Shown: piece by piece, positions 27,206-34,065 of the stretch | Layout of the letters: each line of letters begins with the position of its first letter | Position numbering within the stretch: position 1 is the stretch's first letter | NCBI RefSeq assembly: GCF_944325745.1 | Contig: NZ_CALVBG010000010.1 | Location: 1-34,246 of the forward strand | Direction of reading: 5' to 3' | Length of the DNA: 34,246 nt | Source: an uncultured Faecalicoccus sp. | GTDB lineage: Bacteria > Bacillota_I > Bacilli_A > Erysipelotrichales > Erysipelotrichaceae | Position numbers and translations under genes: made by a program | The notes under the pieces: generated by a model | The model's database searches: none | Seen by the model: the letters and a program-made list of their open reading frames with translations, nothing else | Told to the model about the DNA's origin: nothing

Positions 27206-27980
27206 TAAACGAACCAAAAGAAAAGTCCAAACAATCTCTCAGATCCGACACAACATGATCCGGTTCGATCCCCAGGCGTGGGATATCTTGGGCCGTATGC
27301 ACGCCTGTCTGCACAAAAAGGGTCTCGACCCCGGCATTTTTTCCTAGGAGAATATCGGTTTCCAGATTATCCCCAATCAAGATCACATCTTCTTTTTGAA
27401 GATGAAAATGTTGTAGACACAGATCTAAAATAGGCGTATGGGGCTTCGCGATATTCGGTGATTTTTGATTCGTCGCATATTCGAACATTGCTACAACGCT
27501 TCCATTGCCCATCTCAAAGCCGTCCGGTTTGGCCAATACTCGATCTTGATTTGTGCCGATCAACTTTGCCCCCTGTAAAAGAAAAGTCAATGCTTGGGAA
27601 TACTCGCGATACGTCGCCTCTTTGTTCAAACCGACAAAAACAAAGTCAGGATCTTGATCCGTAATACGAAAGCCTTCTTCTTTTAATGCCTGATAAAGCC
27701 CTGCTTTTCCTAAGTAATACGCTTTATCTCCTGAATAATGGGCTTTGACATATTGGGCACTTGCCATGGCACTGTTATAAAACTGTTCGGCTTTGATCCC
27801 CTGATACCCCATCTTTTCCATATGCGCCACGTTTTCTTCGCGTGTGCGCATAGAATTATTGGTCAAGAAAAAATATGGAATATTTTGTTTTTGACAAGCT
27901 TCTAAAAAAAGTTTCGCACTTTCGATGATCGCATCTCCTCGATACATCGTCCCATCCAGATCGAATAATAAGGTCTTCAT
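27198..27980 (-). CDS. HAD-IIA family hydrolase (NagD-like phosphatase)
   Basis: A cytoplasmic phosphatase of 260 residues. The nucleophile motif LFDLDGTMYRG is near residue 5, motif II is FFLTNNSMRT near 38, motif III includes AKPDGFEMG, and motif IV is LIGDNLETDILLGKNAGV. The cap-domain arrangement is that of NagD/AraL (HAD-IIA). The substrate is likely a small sugar or nucleotide phosphate, which is family-level knowledge only. The ATG at 27980 is chosen since AAGGAG lies 6 nt before it, while the ATG at 27986 touches the SD. It follows nusG across a terminator with no room for a promoter, so its transcripts probably come from read-through. Confidence 0.9.
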   Translation of the reverse strand: MKTLLFDLDGTMYRGDAIIESAKLFLEACQKQNIPYFFLTNNSMRTREENVAHMEKMGYQGIKAEQFYNSAMASAQYVKAHYSGDKAYYLGKAGLYQALKEEGFRITDQDPDFVFVGLNKEATYREYSQALTFLLQGAKLIGTNQDRVLAKPDGFEMGNGSVVAMFEYATNQKSPNIAKPHTPILDLCLQHFHLQKEDVILIGDNLETDILLGKNAGVETLFVQTGVHTAQDIPRLGIEPDHVVSDLRDCLDFSFGSFML

Positions 27981-27993
27981 ATTCATCTCCTTG

Positions 27994-28020
27994 AAAAAAA
28001 GAAAGTCTAATCGACTTTCT
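27994..28020 (-). terminator. Intrinsic terminator of nusG
   Basis: An 8-bp perfect stem (28020-28013 with 28007-28000) and a 5-nt loop are followed by T on the minus strand. The stem includes the last nusG codons, and the stop codon (28009-28007) overlaps its loop. The T-run ends about 14 nt before the HAD start. Confidence 0.85.
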
Positions 28021-28555
28021 TTAGATCCATATAAGGGATTTCTGTTGGTGTTTCTCTTCCGAACAAGATCAACAAAACAGTCGCTTCTTGTTTTTCTTCG
28101 TTCATCGCTTCCACAACACCTTCAGAACCTTTAAAAGCTCCGTTTAAGATTTCCACGGTATCTCCCACTTGGAAATCTACCTGGACATTGACATCCTGAC
28201 GTCCTAAACGGCGCAATACAGAATCGATTTCTTCCTGAGCGACCGGGAATGGTTTCGCCCCTTTTCCAGAAGATCCGATAAATCCCGTAACGCCCGGTGT
28301 GTTGCGGACAACATACCAAGCTTCATCGGTCATGATCATTTGAACCAAAACATAACCAGAAAAGAGGTTGCGTGTCTTTTCTACCGGTTTTCCGTTTTTA
28401 TATTCGATTTCCTTTTCTTCCGCCACAACGATCTGAAAAAGATAATCTTCCAGACCCATCGTACTGATACGACGTTCCAGATTTTCTTTTACCCGGTTTT
28501 CCTGCCCTGCATACGTATTAACGACATACCATTCTTTTTTTAATTCTTCTGCCAT
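28007..28555 (-). CDS. nusG: Transcription termination/antitermination factor NusG
   Basis: A 182-residue protein with the NGN domain (WYVVNTYAGQENRVKENL; SGYVLVQMIMTDEAWYVVRNTPGVTGFIG) and a C-terminal KOW domain (VGDTVEILNGAFKGSEGVV). NusG binds RNA polymerase, modulating pausing and Rho-dependent or Rho-independent termination, and couples to ribosomes. The SD GAGGAGG is 7 nt upstream. The order rpmG-secE-nusG is standard, but here the gene ends in a terminator followed by a HAD phosphatase instead of the rplK-rplA genes that usually follow. Confidence 0.97.
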   Translation of the reverse strand: MAEELKKEWYVVNTYAGQENRVKENLERRISTMGLEDYLFQIVVAEEKEIEYKNGKPVEKTRNLFSGYVLVQMIMTDEAWYVVRNTPGVTGFIGSSGKGAKPFPVAQEEIDSVLRRLGRQDVNVQVDFQVGDTVEILNGAFKGSEGVVEAMNEEKQEATVLLILFGRETPTEIPYMDLKKVD

Positions 28556-28570
28556 ATACGATCCTCCTCA

Positions 28571-28780
28571 CTAGCCTACGATCACTTGGATCAATCCGCT
28601 GGCCAAAATTTCACAGATAAAGAAGTAAAGGCCAAACAAAAGCGTAAACAAGATCACCAAGCCGCTAGACTTCATCAAACCCTTAAATCCCGGCCACTGA
28701 ACTTGTTTCAGTTCGCGAACGATTCCTTTCGGGGAATACGTACGTTCTTTTTTTTCTTTCTTTTCTTTATTCTTTGCCAT
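28571..28780 (-). CDS. secE: Preprotein translocase subunit SecE
   Basis: A 69-residue single-pass membrane protein. A very basic N-terminus (KNKEKKEKKERTYSPKGIV), the amphipathic VRELKQVQWPGFKGLMKSS segment and one C-terminal helix are the SecE plan. The ATG at 28780 follows AAAGGAGTCTAT, and the longer open frame upstream runs through the rpmG stop region and is not used. It lies 10 nt after rpmG and 15 nt before nusG. Confidence 0.93.
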   Translation of the reverse strand: MAKNKEKKEKKERTYSPKGIVRELKQVQWPGFKGLMKSSGLVILFTLLFGLYFFICEILASGLIQVIVG

Positions 28781-28790
28781 ATAGACTCCT

Positions 28791-28940
28791 TTACTTTGTT
28801 TCTTTATGCAGTGTATGTTTTCCACATTTCGGACAATACTTTTTCACTTCTAATCGCTGGGTATTGGTTTTCTTGTTTTTGGTCGTCACATAATTTCTTG
28901 AAAGACATTCAGTACAAGTCAATATTACTTTATCGGCCAT
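28791..28940 (-). CDS. rpmG: 50S ribosomal protein L33
   Basis: This 49-residue protein begins [20 protein letters not shown] and ends [16 protein letters not shown]. The two CxxC pairs (C9/C12 and C36/C39) make it the zinc-binding (C+) form of L33. The SD is GGGGTG 7 nt upstream. It heads the rpmG-secE-nusG group after the SigH-like gene, the standard Firmicutes order. Confidence 0.95.
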   Translation of the reverse strand: MADKVILTCTECLSRNYVTTKNKKTNTQRLEVKKYCPKCGKHTLHKETK

Positions 28941-28966
28941 GTTTCAACACCCCCATAACTTAATCA

Positions 28967-28994
28967 ATTTAACATTTAAACCACTCTTAGTCAA
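28967..28994 (-). promoter_or_regulatory. SigA-type promoter of rpmG-secE-nusG
   Basis: TTGACT (28994-28989), 16-nt spacer and TTAAAT (28972-28967) on the minus strand, with a TG one base upstream of the -10. It overlaps the stop of the sigma-factor gene. Confidence 0.6.
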
Positions 28995-29583
28995 TTGAGA
29001 CTCGATAATTTTTCACTTTTTCTAGAACGCGATTGACTTCATAGACTCGAAGATTCAGAATTCGGCAGATCTCTTTGCGCTTATAGCCTTGCAGCCATAA
29101 TTCCAACACTTTTTTAGCATTTTCATCCAATTCCAAAAATAGCTTTTGGATCATTTCATCGTATAAAAGTTTATTGACCACCATTTCATGCAGAGAAAAC
29201 TTCTGTGCCGCAATCTTTTCTACGGCATATTGTGATCTTTCTTCCGAAACCAAATAATCCAGATGAACGATCTCCACATCCCAAGGAAAAGACTTTCTGC
29301 GATTGGTTCGACAAATATCACGGATCTTATTATTGAGCGAATACTTATAAAAAGACGCAAAACTAAATCTTGTATGAATTCGAAAATAATAAAGACATTT
29401 TAATAAGACCATATCTGCCACCAGGAAAAAATCACTTTGATTCCATAAACAATCCGTGGAATGGACTTGAAAAGCTCCGATGGTATGATAAATCAACGGT
29501 TTAAAGATCTCTTTTAAGATGGGAAAAGCTTCTTCATCTTTTAGAAAAAACAAATAAATATATAGATTGATATTTTTGTGCAT
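28987..29583 (-). CDS. sigH: SigH-like RNA polymerase sigma factor
   Basis: A 198-residue protein at the exact locus of sigH in Bacillus (rlmB-[yacP]-sigH-rpmG-secE-nusG). The central part has a region-2-like stretch (DFFLVADMVLLKCLYYF; RFSFASFYKYSLNNKIRDI), and the C-terminus has a region-4 helix-turn-helix (NAKKVLELWLQGYKRKEIC then LRVYEVNRVLEKVK). Region 2 is far from consensus: the usual DIVQEG is replaced by FFLVAD. In sporulating bacilli SigH drives early sporulation, and in non-spore-formers homologues drive competence. The target set here is unknown. The start at 29583 follows GGAAAGGGC. Upstream sequence belongs to rlmB. Confidence 0.75.
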   Translation of the reverse strand: MHKNINLYIYLFFLKDEEAFPILKEIFKPLIYHTIGAFQVHSTDCLWNQSDFFLVADMVLLKCLYYFRIHTRFSFASFYKYSLNNKIRDICRTNRRKSFPWDVEIVHLDYLVSEERSQYAVEKIAAQKFSLHEMVVNKLLYDEMIQKLFLELDENAKKVLELWLQGYKRKEICRILNLRVYEVNRVLEKVKNYRVSID

Positions 29584-29614
29584 TCTTTTGCCCTTTCCAG
29601 AGCAAAAAAAGAAA

Positions 29615-30328
29615 TTACAGAGGATTGCGAGCTTGATAGATTTGATACAACAAAACGGCACAGGCGACACTGGCATTCAAGGAAGTGATCTTCCCTTCCA
29701 TCGGCAGTTTGATCATATAGTCACACTGTTTTTTGACAAGCGGAGAAATTCCTTTTCCTTCAGAACCAATGACCAGAACCAAAGGAACATCATAGATCCC
29801 TTCGCGATAATCTCTGGCTCCTTCCATGTCAGTGCCGATCACCCAATATCCGTTTTCTTTGCATTGATTCAAAGCATTCTTGAGATTGGTCACCGTACAA
29901 ACAGGGATCGTATAAGCGGCTCCGGTACTGGCTTTGATGGCCGTCGGTGTCAAGGAGACACTATTATGCCGGCAAAGGATCACCCCATCCGCTCCTACAC
30001 AATCACACGTTCTTAAAACAGCGCCTAAATTATGCGGATCCTGGATCCCGTCCAAGGCGACCAGAAGTCCTGGATGGCGAGCCTTTTGGAGAAGTTGTTC
30101 CAAGCTCCATTCGGGAATCGGCCGAACTTCTAAAGCAATTCCATTATGATGGCGGTCTTTGGCCAATTGATCGAGCTGATTGCGATCCATATAGCGGATT
30201 TCACAGTTCAGCTTTTGTACTCGATCGATCAATTTTCGATCACGCATGCCTTTTTGAAGATAGATCCGCTCAATTGAATCCGGATCCTGTTCCAGCTGCG
30301 TGAATACATTTTTTCCATATACGATCAT
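29615..30328 (-). CDS. rlmB: 23S rRNA 2'-O-methyltransferase, TrmH family (RlmB)
   Basis: A SPOUT methyltransferase of 237 residues. After an N-terminal L30e-like substrate-binding domain come the three SPOUT motifs: LDGIQDPHNLGAVLRTCD, LVIGSEGKGIS, and KLPMEGKITSLNASVACAV. The family methylates the ribose of a conserved G in 23S rRNA (G2251 in E. coli numbering). The ATG at 30328 overlaps the mrnC stop (ATGA) and has AAGGGAG upstream, so earlier in-frame codons are rejected. It is co-translated with mrnC, downstream of cysS. Confidence 0.94.
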   Translation of the reverse strand: MIVYGKNVFTQLEQDPDSIERIYLQKGMRDRKLIDRVQKLNCEIRYMDRNQLDQLAKDRHHNGIALEVRPIPEWSLEQLLQKARHPGLLVALDGIQDPHNLGAVLRTCDCVGADGVILCRHNSVSLTPTAIKASTGAAYTIPVCTVTNLKNALNQCKENGYWVIGTDMEGARDYREGIYDVPLVLVIGSEGKGISPLVKKQCDYMIKLPMEGKITSLNASVACAVLLYQIYQARNPL

Positions 30329-30711
30329 AAAGAATCTCCCTTTTTTAAGATTTCCTGCAGACAAACTTCTAAACGCTCGACATGCCCATAAAGATACAAA
30401 TAACCCAAGAGCGCTTCTAAAGCGGTGGCTTCCAAATACGTCTTTCCGTCCGCATTTTTAGCTTTGGAGTGGATCGTTGCATTGCGGCCTCGCTGAAGGA
30501 TTCGATGTTCTTCATCCGTGAAAAAATCTTCTTCCTTTAGAGCTTCTAAAATCTTGGCCTGCGCTTTGGCGCTGCAGATCCTGGCACTTTTTTTCTGGAG
30601 AAGATCCGCTTTCTGGTACCCTTGATCCAAAAGATGTTCACGAACACGCAAAGTCATCAAAGCATCACCCATCCAAGCTAAGCTGGTTGCGTTATGCGTA
30701 ACGATCTCCAT
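30325..30711 (-). CDS. mrnC: Mini-ribonuclease III
   Basis: MrnC is an RNase III catalytic domain without the dsRNA-binding domain, which matures 23S rRNA ends. It is 128 residues long. The signature is LAWMGDALMTLRVREHLL near the N-terminus, with the second acidic cluster in LEATALEALLGYLYLYG. Its ATG overlaps the cysS stop (TAATG), and its stop overlaps the rlmB start. The cysS-mrnC-rlmB order is standard in Firmicutes. Confidence 0.95.
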   Translation of the reverse strand: MEIVTHNATSLAWMGDALMTLRVREHLLDQGYQKADLLQKKSARICSAKAQAKILEALKEEDFFTDEEHRILQRGRNATIHSKAKNADGKTYLEATALEALLGYLYLYGHVERLEVCLQEILKKGDSL

Positions 30712-32042
30712 TAGAGGATCCCTTTTTCCTGAAGTGTTGCCCGATATGCATCGGCTGTCTCAAAATCTTTTTCTTTGACTGCTTGGCGCCAATCCCGATA
30801 CATCTTTTTGTCTTGCTCACTCAGATGAACTTCATCCAATTGGATACCGAGCACTGAAAGCATCGTCTTTAAAGCTTGCGTGCAAGAAGCCAGTTTTTCT
30901 TTCGGCATCGGACGAGAACGCAATGTTTGATTAATTGTCTTGACCACTTCATAAACTACCGAGATCGCATTCGGAGTATTCAGATCATCATTCAATGCAT
31001 CCACAAAACTTTGCATCATTTGAGGATCCGCCTCCATTTCAGGAGCGTTTTCCAACTGCAGCTGAACAACAGCTTGTTTATAGGCCGTTTGAATTTTCTG
31101 AAGTTCTTTTTTGGCCGTCTCAATGGCTTCGGCACTTAAATTGAGGGGAGCCCGATAATGTACCGAGATCATCATCCAGCGGATCACATTTCCGCCATGA
31201 TCCCGGATCAAATCCTTGGCCCACCAAACATTGCCCAAAGATTTTGACATCTTTTCATTTTGAATATTGATCATTCCATTATGCACCCACATGTTGGCAA
31301 GCGGCGTCGAAGAGCACATCCGGCACTGAGCCATTTCATTTTCGTGATGAGGGAATTTCAGATCCAGTCCCCCTCCATGAATATCGATCAATGGTTTTTG
31401 GAAAACATCTTGGATCATGACCACACATTCGGTATGCCATCCCGGGCGGCCTTTTGACCAAGGCGAATCCCATTGGATTCCTTGATCGGTCTTTTTCCAT
31501 AAAGTAAAATCTAACGGATTTTCTTTCTTTGTATTTTCATCGATCCGTGCTCCCACCATCAAGTCTTCCATTTTTTGATGTGAAAGCTCACCATAAGTAG
31601 GATCACTCATTACTCGAAAATAAACATCTCCATCCACTTGATAAGCTGCTCCGTTATCGATCAGTTTTTGAATAAAAGCGATGATCTCCTCCATCGTTTC
31701 CGTCACTCGGGGAGCCACATCCGGTAAATCCGCGTGCAAATCTTTACGAACGCGGTTATATGCCTCGATATATCGATCTGTAATTTCTTTTTCGCTCACA
31801 TTTTGTTCCATAGCTGTTTTGATGATCTTGTCATCAACGTCAGTATAGTTGCTGACAAACATGACTTCCATTCCCTGCAGCTGCAGAGCTTTTTTTAGTG
31901 TATCAAAAACTACGATGGGCCGGGCATTCCCCACATGAGGTTCATTATATACGGTAGGTCCGCAGACATACATCGACACCTTCCCTGGTTCGATAGGCTG
32001 TAAAGGTTCGATCTTCTGCGTATAACTGTTGTAAAGATTCAT
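30711..32042 (-). CDS. cysS: Cysteinyl-tRNA synthetase
   Basis: A class I synthetase of 443 residues that charges tRNA(Cys). The HIGH-type motif reads HVGN (36-39) and KMSKS is at 264-268. Zinc ligands C27, C206, H232 and E236 are in place, so cysteine discrimination is intact. The C-terminal anticodon-binding region is slightly short. The SD is AAGAAGG. Only 47 nt separate it from the upstream small gene, and that space is taken up by a terminator, so no promoter is obvious. No T-box leader is present. It leads cysS-mrnC-rlmB. Confidence 0.97.
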   Translation of the reverse strand: MNLYNSYTQKIEPLQPIEPGKVSMYVCGPTVYNEPHVGNARPIVVFDTLKKALQLQGMEVMFVSNYTDVDDKIIKTAMEQNVSEKEITDRYIEAYNRVRKDLHADLPDVAPRVTETMEEIIAFIQKLIDNGAAYQVDGDVYFRVMSDPTYGELSHQKMEDLMVGARIDENTKKENPLDFTLWKKTDQGIQWDSPWSKGRPGWHTECVVMIQDVFQKPLIDIHGGGLDLKFPHHENEMAQCRMCSSTPLANMWVHNGMINIQNEKMSKSLGNVWWAKDLIRDHGGNVIRWMMISVHYRAPLNLSAEAIETAKKELQKIQTAYKQAVVQLQLENAPEMEADPQMMQSFVDALNDDLNTPNAISVVYEVVKTINQTLRSRPMPKEKLASCTQALKTMLSVLGIQLDEVHLSEQDKKMYRDWRQAVKEKDFETADAYRATLQEKGIL

Positions 32043-32064
32043 ATTGTTCCTTCTTTCTTTTTGT

Positions 32065-32090
32065 AAAAAAACATAGACGCGGGTCTATGT
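32065..32090 (-). terminator. Intrinsic terminator between the 54-residue gene and cysS
   Basis: An 8-bp perfect stem (32090-32083 with 32078-32071) and a 4-nt loop are followed by T on the minus strand. The stop codon of the small gene (32092-32090) runs into the stem. The SD of cysS follows about 10 nt after the T-run. Confidence 0.85.
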
Positions 32091-32254
32091 TATTCTTCCG
32101 TTTTGTTCTCGAGAGTCAGATCACGAAATTGTTCCAATAAATCACGGTCTACCCCTAGATCTTTCAAAGTTTGGATATAGGCAGCATCCAGATCATCTAC
32201 ATCTTCTGTTAGTTCATCTCGATCATCTTCTACTAACCGCTGTTTGATTGGCAT
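32090..32254 (-). CDS. Small acidic protein of unknown function
   Basis: A 54-residue protein that begins MPIKQRLVEDDRDELTEDVD and is strongly acidic, with a predicted helix containing YIQTLKDLGVDRDLLEQFRD. It has no membrane segment or cysteine. GGAGGGAAAGAGT directly precedes the ATG at 32254, and a TTGAAA-17-TATTCT promoter lies 25 nt further up, so it is a genuine, separately promoted gene. It ends inside an intrinsic terminator just before cysS. Its family is not recognised. It might be a small regulator, or a leader ORF for cysS. Confidence 0.65.
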   Translation of the reverse strand: MPIKQRLVEDDRDELTEDVDDLDAAYIQTLKDLGVDRDLLEQFRDLTLENKTEE

Positions 32255-32278
32255 ACTCTTTCCCTCCAGTGTACATTT

Positions 32279-32307
32279 AGAATACCTTAAAACCACCTAT
32301 ATTTCAA
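32279..32307 (-). promoter_or_regulatory. SigA-type promoter of the small acidic gene (and perhaps cysS)
   Basis: TTGAAA (32307-32302), 17-nt spacer and TATTCT (32284-32279) on the minus strand. It is the nearest convincing promoter upstream of cysS. Confidence 0.7.
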
Positions 32308-32322
32308 GGAAAGCGAAACCAC

Positions 32323-32347
32323 AAAAAAAAGGATCCCGAAGGATCCT
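32323..32347 (-). terminator. Intrinsic terminator of gap
   Basis: A 7-bp perfect stem AGGATCC/GGATCCT (32347-32341 with 32336-32330) is closed by a TTCG tetraloop on the minus strand. Seven further T follow. This is a very stable terminator about 25 nt after the gap stop. Confidence 0.92.
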
Positions 32348-32371
32348 CTTATAAGCTTCTTAAATCAAATC

Positions 32372-33385
32372 TTATCCTAATTCAGAGAAGTATTTGATTG
32401 TACGAACCATCTGGCTCGTGTAAGAGTTTTCGTTGTCATACCAAGAAACAACCTGTACTTGAGTATCACCGTTTTCCATTTCGTGAGCCATTGTCTGAGT
32501 AGCATCGAACAATGAACCATAACGCATACCGATGATATCGCTAGATACTAACTGTTCTTCAGTATAACCGAAAGATTCAGTAGCGGCAGCTTTCATAGCA
32601 GCATTGATTTCGTCAACTGTAACTTTTCCTTTACATACAGCAACTAAGATTGTAGTTGATCCTGTAGGAGTAGGTACACGCTGAGCAGAACCGATCAATT
32701 TACCGTTCAATTCAGGGATAACCAGACCGATTGCTTTAGCAGCACCTGTAGAGTTAGGAACAATGTTAACAGCAGCAGCACGGCTACGACGAAGGTCACC
32801 TTTACGCTGAGGTCCGTCCAAAGTCATCTGGTCACCTGTGTAAGCATGAACTGTAGTCATGATACCAGATTCGATTGGTGCTAATTTGTTCAATGCGTTA
32901 GCCATAGGAGCCAAGCAGTTTGTTGTACAGCTAGCTGCAGAGATAACTGTATCTTCTGGAGTCAATGTTTCATGGTTAACATTGTAAACGATCGTTGGCA
33001 GATCGTTTCCTGCTGGAGCAGAGATAACGACTTTACGAGCACCGGCTTTGATGTGAGCTTCCGCTTTTGCTTTTGAAGTATAGAATCCTGTACATTCCAA
33101 AACAACATCTACGCCCAGTTCACCCCAAGGCAGTTTAGAAGCATCTGCTTCTGCATAAATTGTGATTTCTTTTCCATCAACAGTGATAGAGTTTTCACCA
33201 GCTTTAACTGTATCAGCTTTTGCATAAGTACCCTGAGTAGAGTCATACTTTAACAAATGAGCTAACATTTTAGGGCTGGTCAAGTCGTTGATAGCAACAA
33301 CTTCATACCCTTCGGCACCGAACATCTGACGGAAAGCTAAACGTCCGATACGTCCAAAACCGTTGATTGCAACTTTTACTGTCAT
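32372..33385 (-). CDS. gap: Glyceraldehyde-3-phosphate dehydrogenase (NAD-dependent)
   Basis: This glycolytic enzyme converts glyceraldehyde 3-phosphate, phosphate and NAD+ to 1,3-bisphosphoglycerate. It is 337 residues long. It has the Rossmann loop NGFGRIGR at 8-15, D34 in AINDLT (NAD rather than NADP preference), the catalytic Cys C153 in [10 protein letters not shown], and [14 protein letters not shown] near the end. It is monocistronic with a consensus promoter, an AAAGGAGG SD and a TTCG-loop terminator, all signs of high expression. No CggR-type regulator or pgk lies next to it here. The codon choice looks more biased and less GATC-rich than in neighbours. Confidence 0.98.
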   Translation of the reverse strand: MTVKVAINGFGRIGRLAFRQMFGAEGYEVVAINDLTSPKMLAHLLKYDSTQGTYAKADTVKAGENSITVDGKEITIYAEADASKLPWGELGVDVVLECTGFYTSKAKAEAHIKAGARKVVISAPAGNDLPTIVYNVNHETLTPEDTVISAASCTTNCLAPMANALNKLAPIESGIMTTVHAYTGDQMTLDGPQRKGDLRRSRAAAVNIVPNSTGAAKAIGLVIPELNGKLIGSAQRVPTPTGSTTILVAVCKGKVTVDEINAAMKAAATESFGYTEEQLVSSDIIGMRYGSLFDATQTMAHEMENGDTQVQVVSWYDNENSYTSQMVRTIKYFSELG

Positions 33386-33417
33386 ATCAGTAAATCCTCC
33401 TTTAAATTAACAACAAC

Positions 33418-33446
33418 ATTATAAAAACTAAACTCTCTTTTGTCAA
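33418..33446 (-). promoter_or_regulatory. Consensus SigA promoter of gap
   Basis: Perfect TTGACA (33446-33441), 17-nt spacer and perfect TATAAT (33423-33418) on the minus strand. The leader is about 25 nt. Confidence 0.92.
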
Positions 33447-33509
33447 TCTATGGCCCCTTTGTTTCAGACCGATTTTATGCTCAATTTTATTCCTTGATAG
33501 GGACAGAAA

Positions 33510-33519
33510 GACAGGTGTC
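33510..33519. promoter_or_regulatory. Palindrome overlapping the lrp-like promoter
   Basis: GACAGGTGTC is an inverted repeat (GACA / TGTC with a GG centre). It covers most of the likely -35 element of the Lrp/AsnC gene, a suitable place for a repressor. The binding protein is unknown, and the site is short enough to be chance. Confidence 0.3.
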
Positions 33520-33543
33520 AATCTTTTTAATCTGTGCTAGAAT
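33515..33543 (+). promoter_or_regulatory. Putative promoter of the Lrp/AsnC gene
   Basis: GTGTCA (33515-33520) is followed after a 17-nt spacer by TAGAAT (33538-33543), extended by TGC directly upstream. The leader to the ATG at 33571 would be about 20 nt. Confidence 0.5.
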
Positions 33544-33570
33544 AAATACTATACTTCAGGAGGTGTTCAC

Positions 33571-34065
33571 ATGAATCAGGGAACTATATTAGATTTATTA
33601 GAAAACAATGCCCGCCTGACCAGTCAGGATCTGGCCGACATTCTCAACGAGGATAAAGATACGATTGCCAAACAGATCGAACAGCTAGAGAAAGATAAGA
33701 TCATTTGCGGCTACCACACAGTGATCAACTATAATAAAGCACAAAAAGATCAAAAGGTGATGGCCTATATCGAAGTCAACTGTACTCCCCAAAGAAATCA
33801 AGGCTATGATAAAACGGCGCTTTTGATTGCGAAGTACCCCGAAGTGGAAACCATGTATCTCTTGAGCGGTGACTGCGATTTCTTATGCCTGGTCTCCGGA
33901 AAGACCATGTTCGAGGTAGCACGTTTCGTCTCCGATAAGATTGCCTGTGTCGAAAATGTACAATCTACTAAAACCTTGTTTGTTTTAAAACAATATAAAC
34001 AAAGTGGTTTGTTGATGCAGGATGAAGTCCAGCCAGAAGAACCTAGACTGGTGGTGACACCATGA
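33571..34065 (+). CDS. Lrp/AsnC-family transcriptional regulator
   Basis: A 164-residue regulator. It has an N-terminal helix-turn-helix (residues 1-50: LLENNARLTSQDLADILNED) and a C-terminal RAM ligand-binding domain (from VMAYIEVNC onward, with YLLSGDCDFLCLVSG at the effector-contact region). Lrp-type proteins bind amino acids and usually control nearby genes and themselves. The stop overlaps the start of an aminotransferase gene (ATGA), so the two are translated together. The pair matches AlaR-AlaT (YugG-YugH) of B. subtilis, where the regulator controls the alanine transaminase. The effector here is inferred to be an amino acid such as alanine. SD AGGAGGTG. Confidence 0.9.
   Translation: MNQGTILDLLENNARLTSQDLADILNEDKDTIAKQIEQLEKDKIICGYHTVINYNKAQKDQKVMAYIEVNCTPQRNQGYDKTALLIAKYPEVETMYLLSGDCDFLCLVSGKTMFEVARFVSDKIACVENVQSTKTLFVLKQYKQSGLLMQDEVQPEEPRLVVTP

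Noticed and set aside
32043-32340. A T-box riboswitch upstream of cysS
   Set aside because: There is no specifier stem or T-box consensus in the 47-nt gap or in front of the small acidic gene, and the only terminator follows a coding ORF.
33510-33519. A NiaR-type niacin operator
   Set aside because: The motif vaguely recalls that class but I cannot match a full site, and no niacin gene is adjacent.
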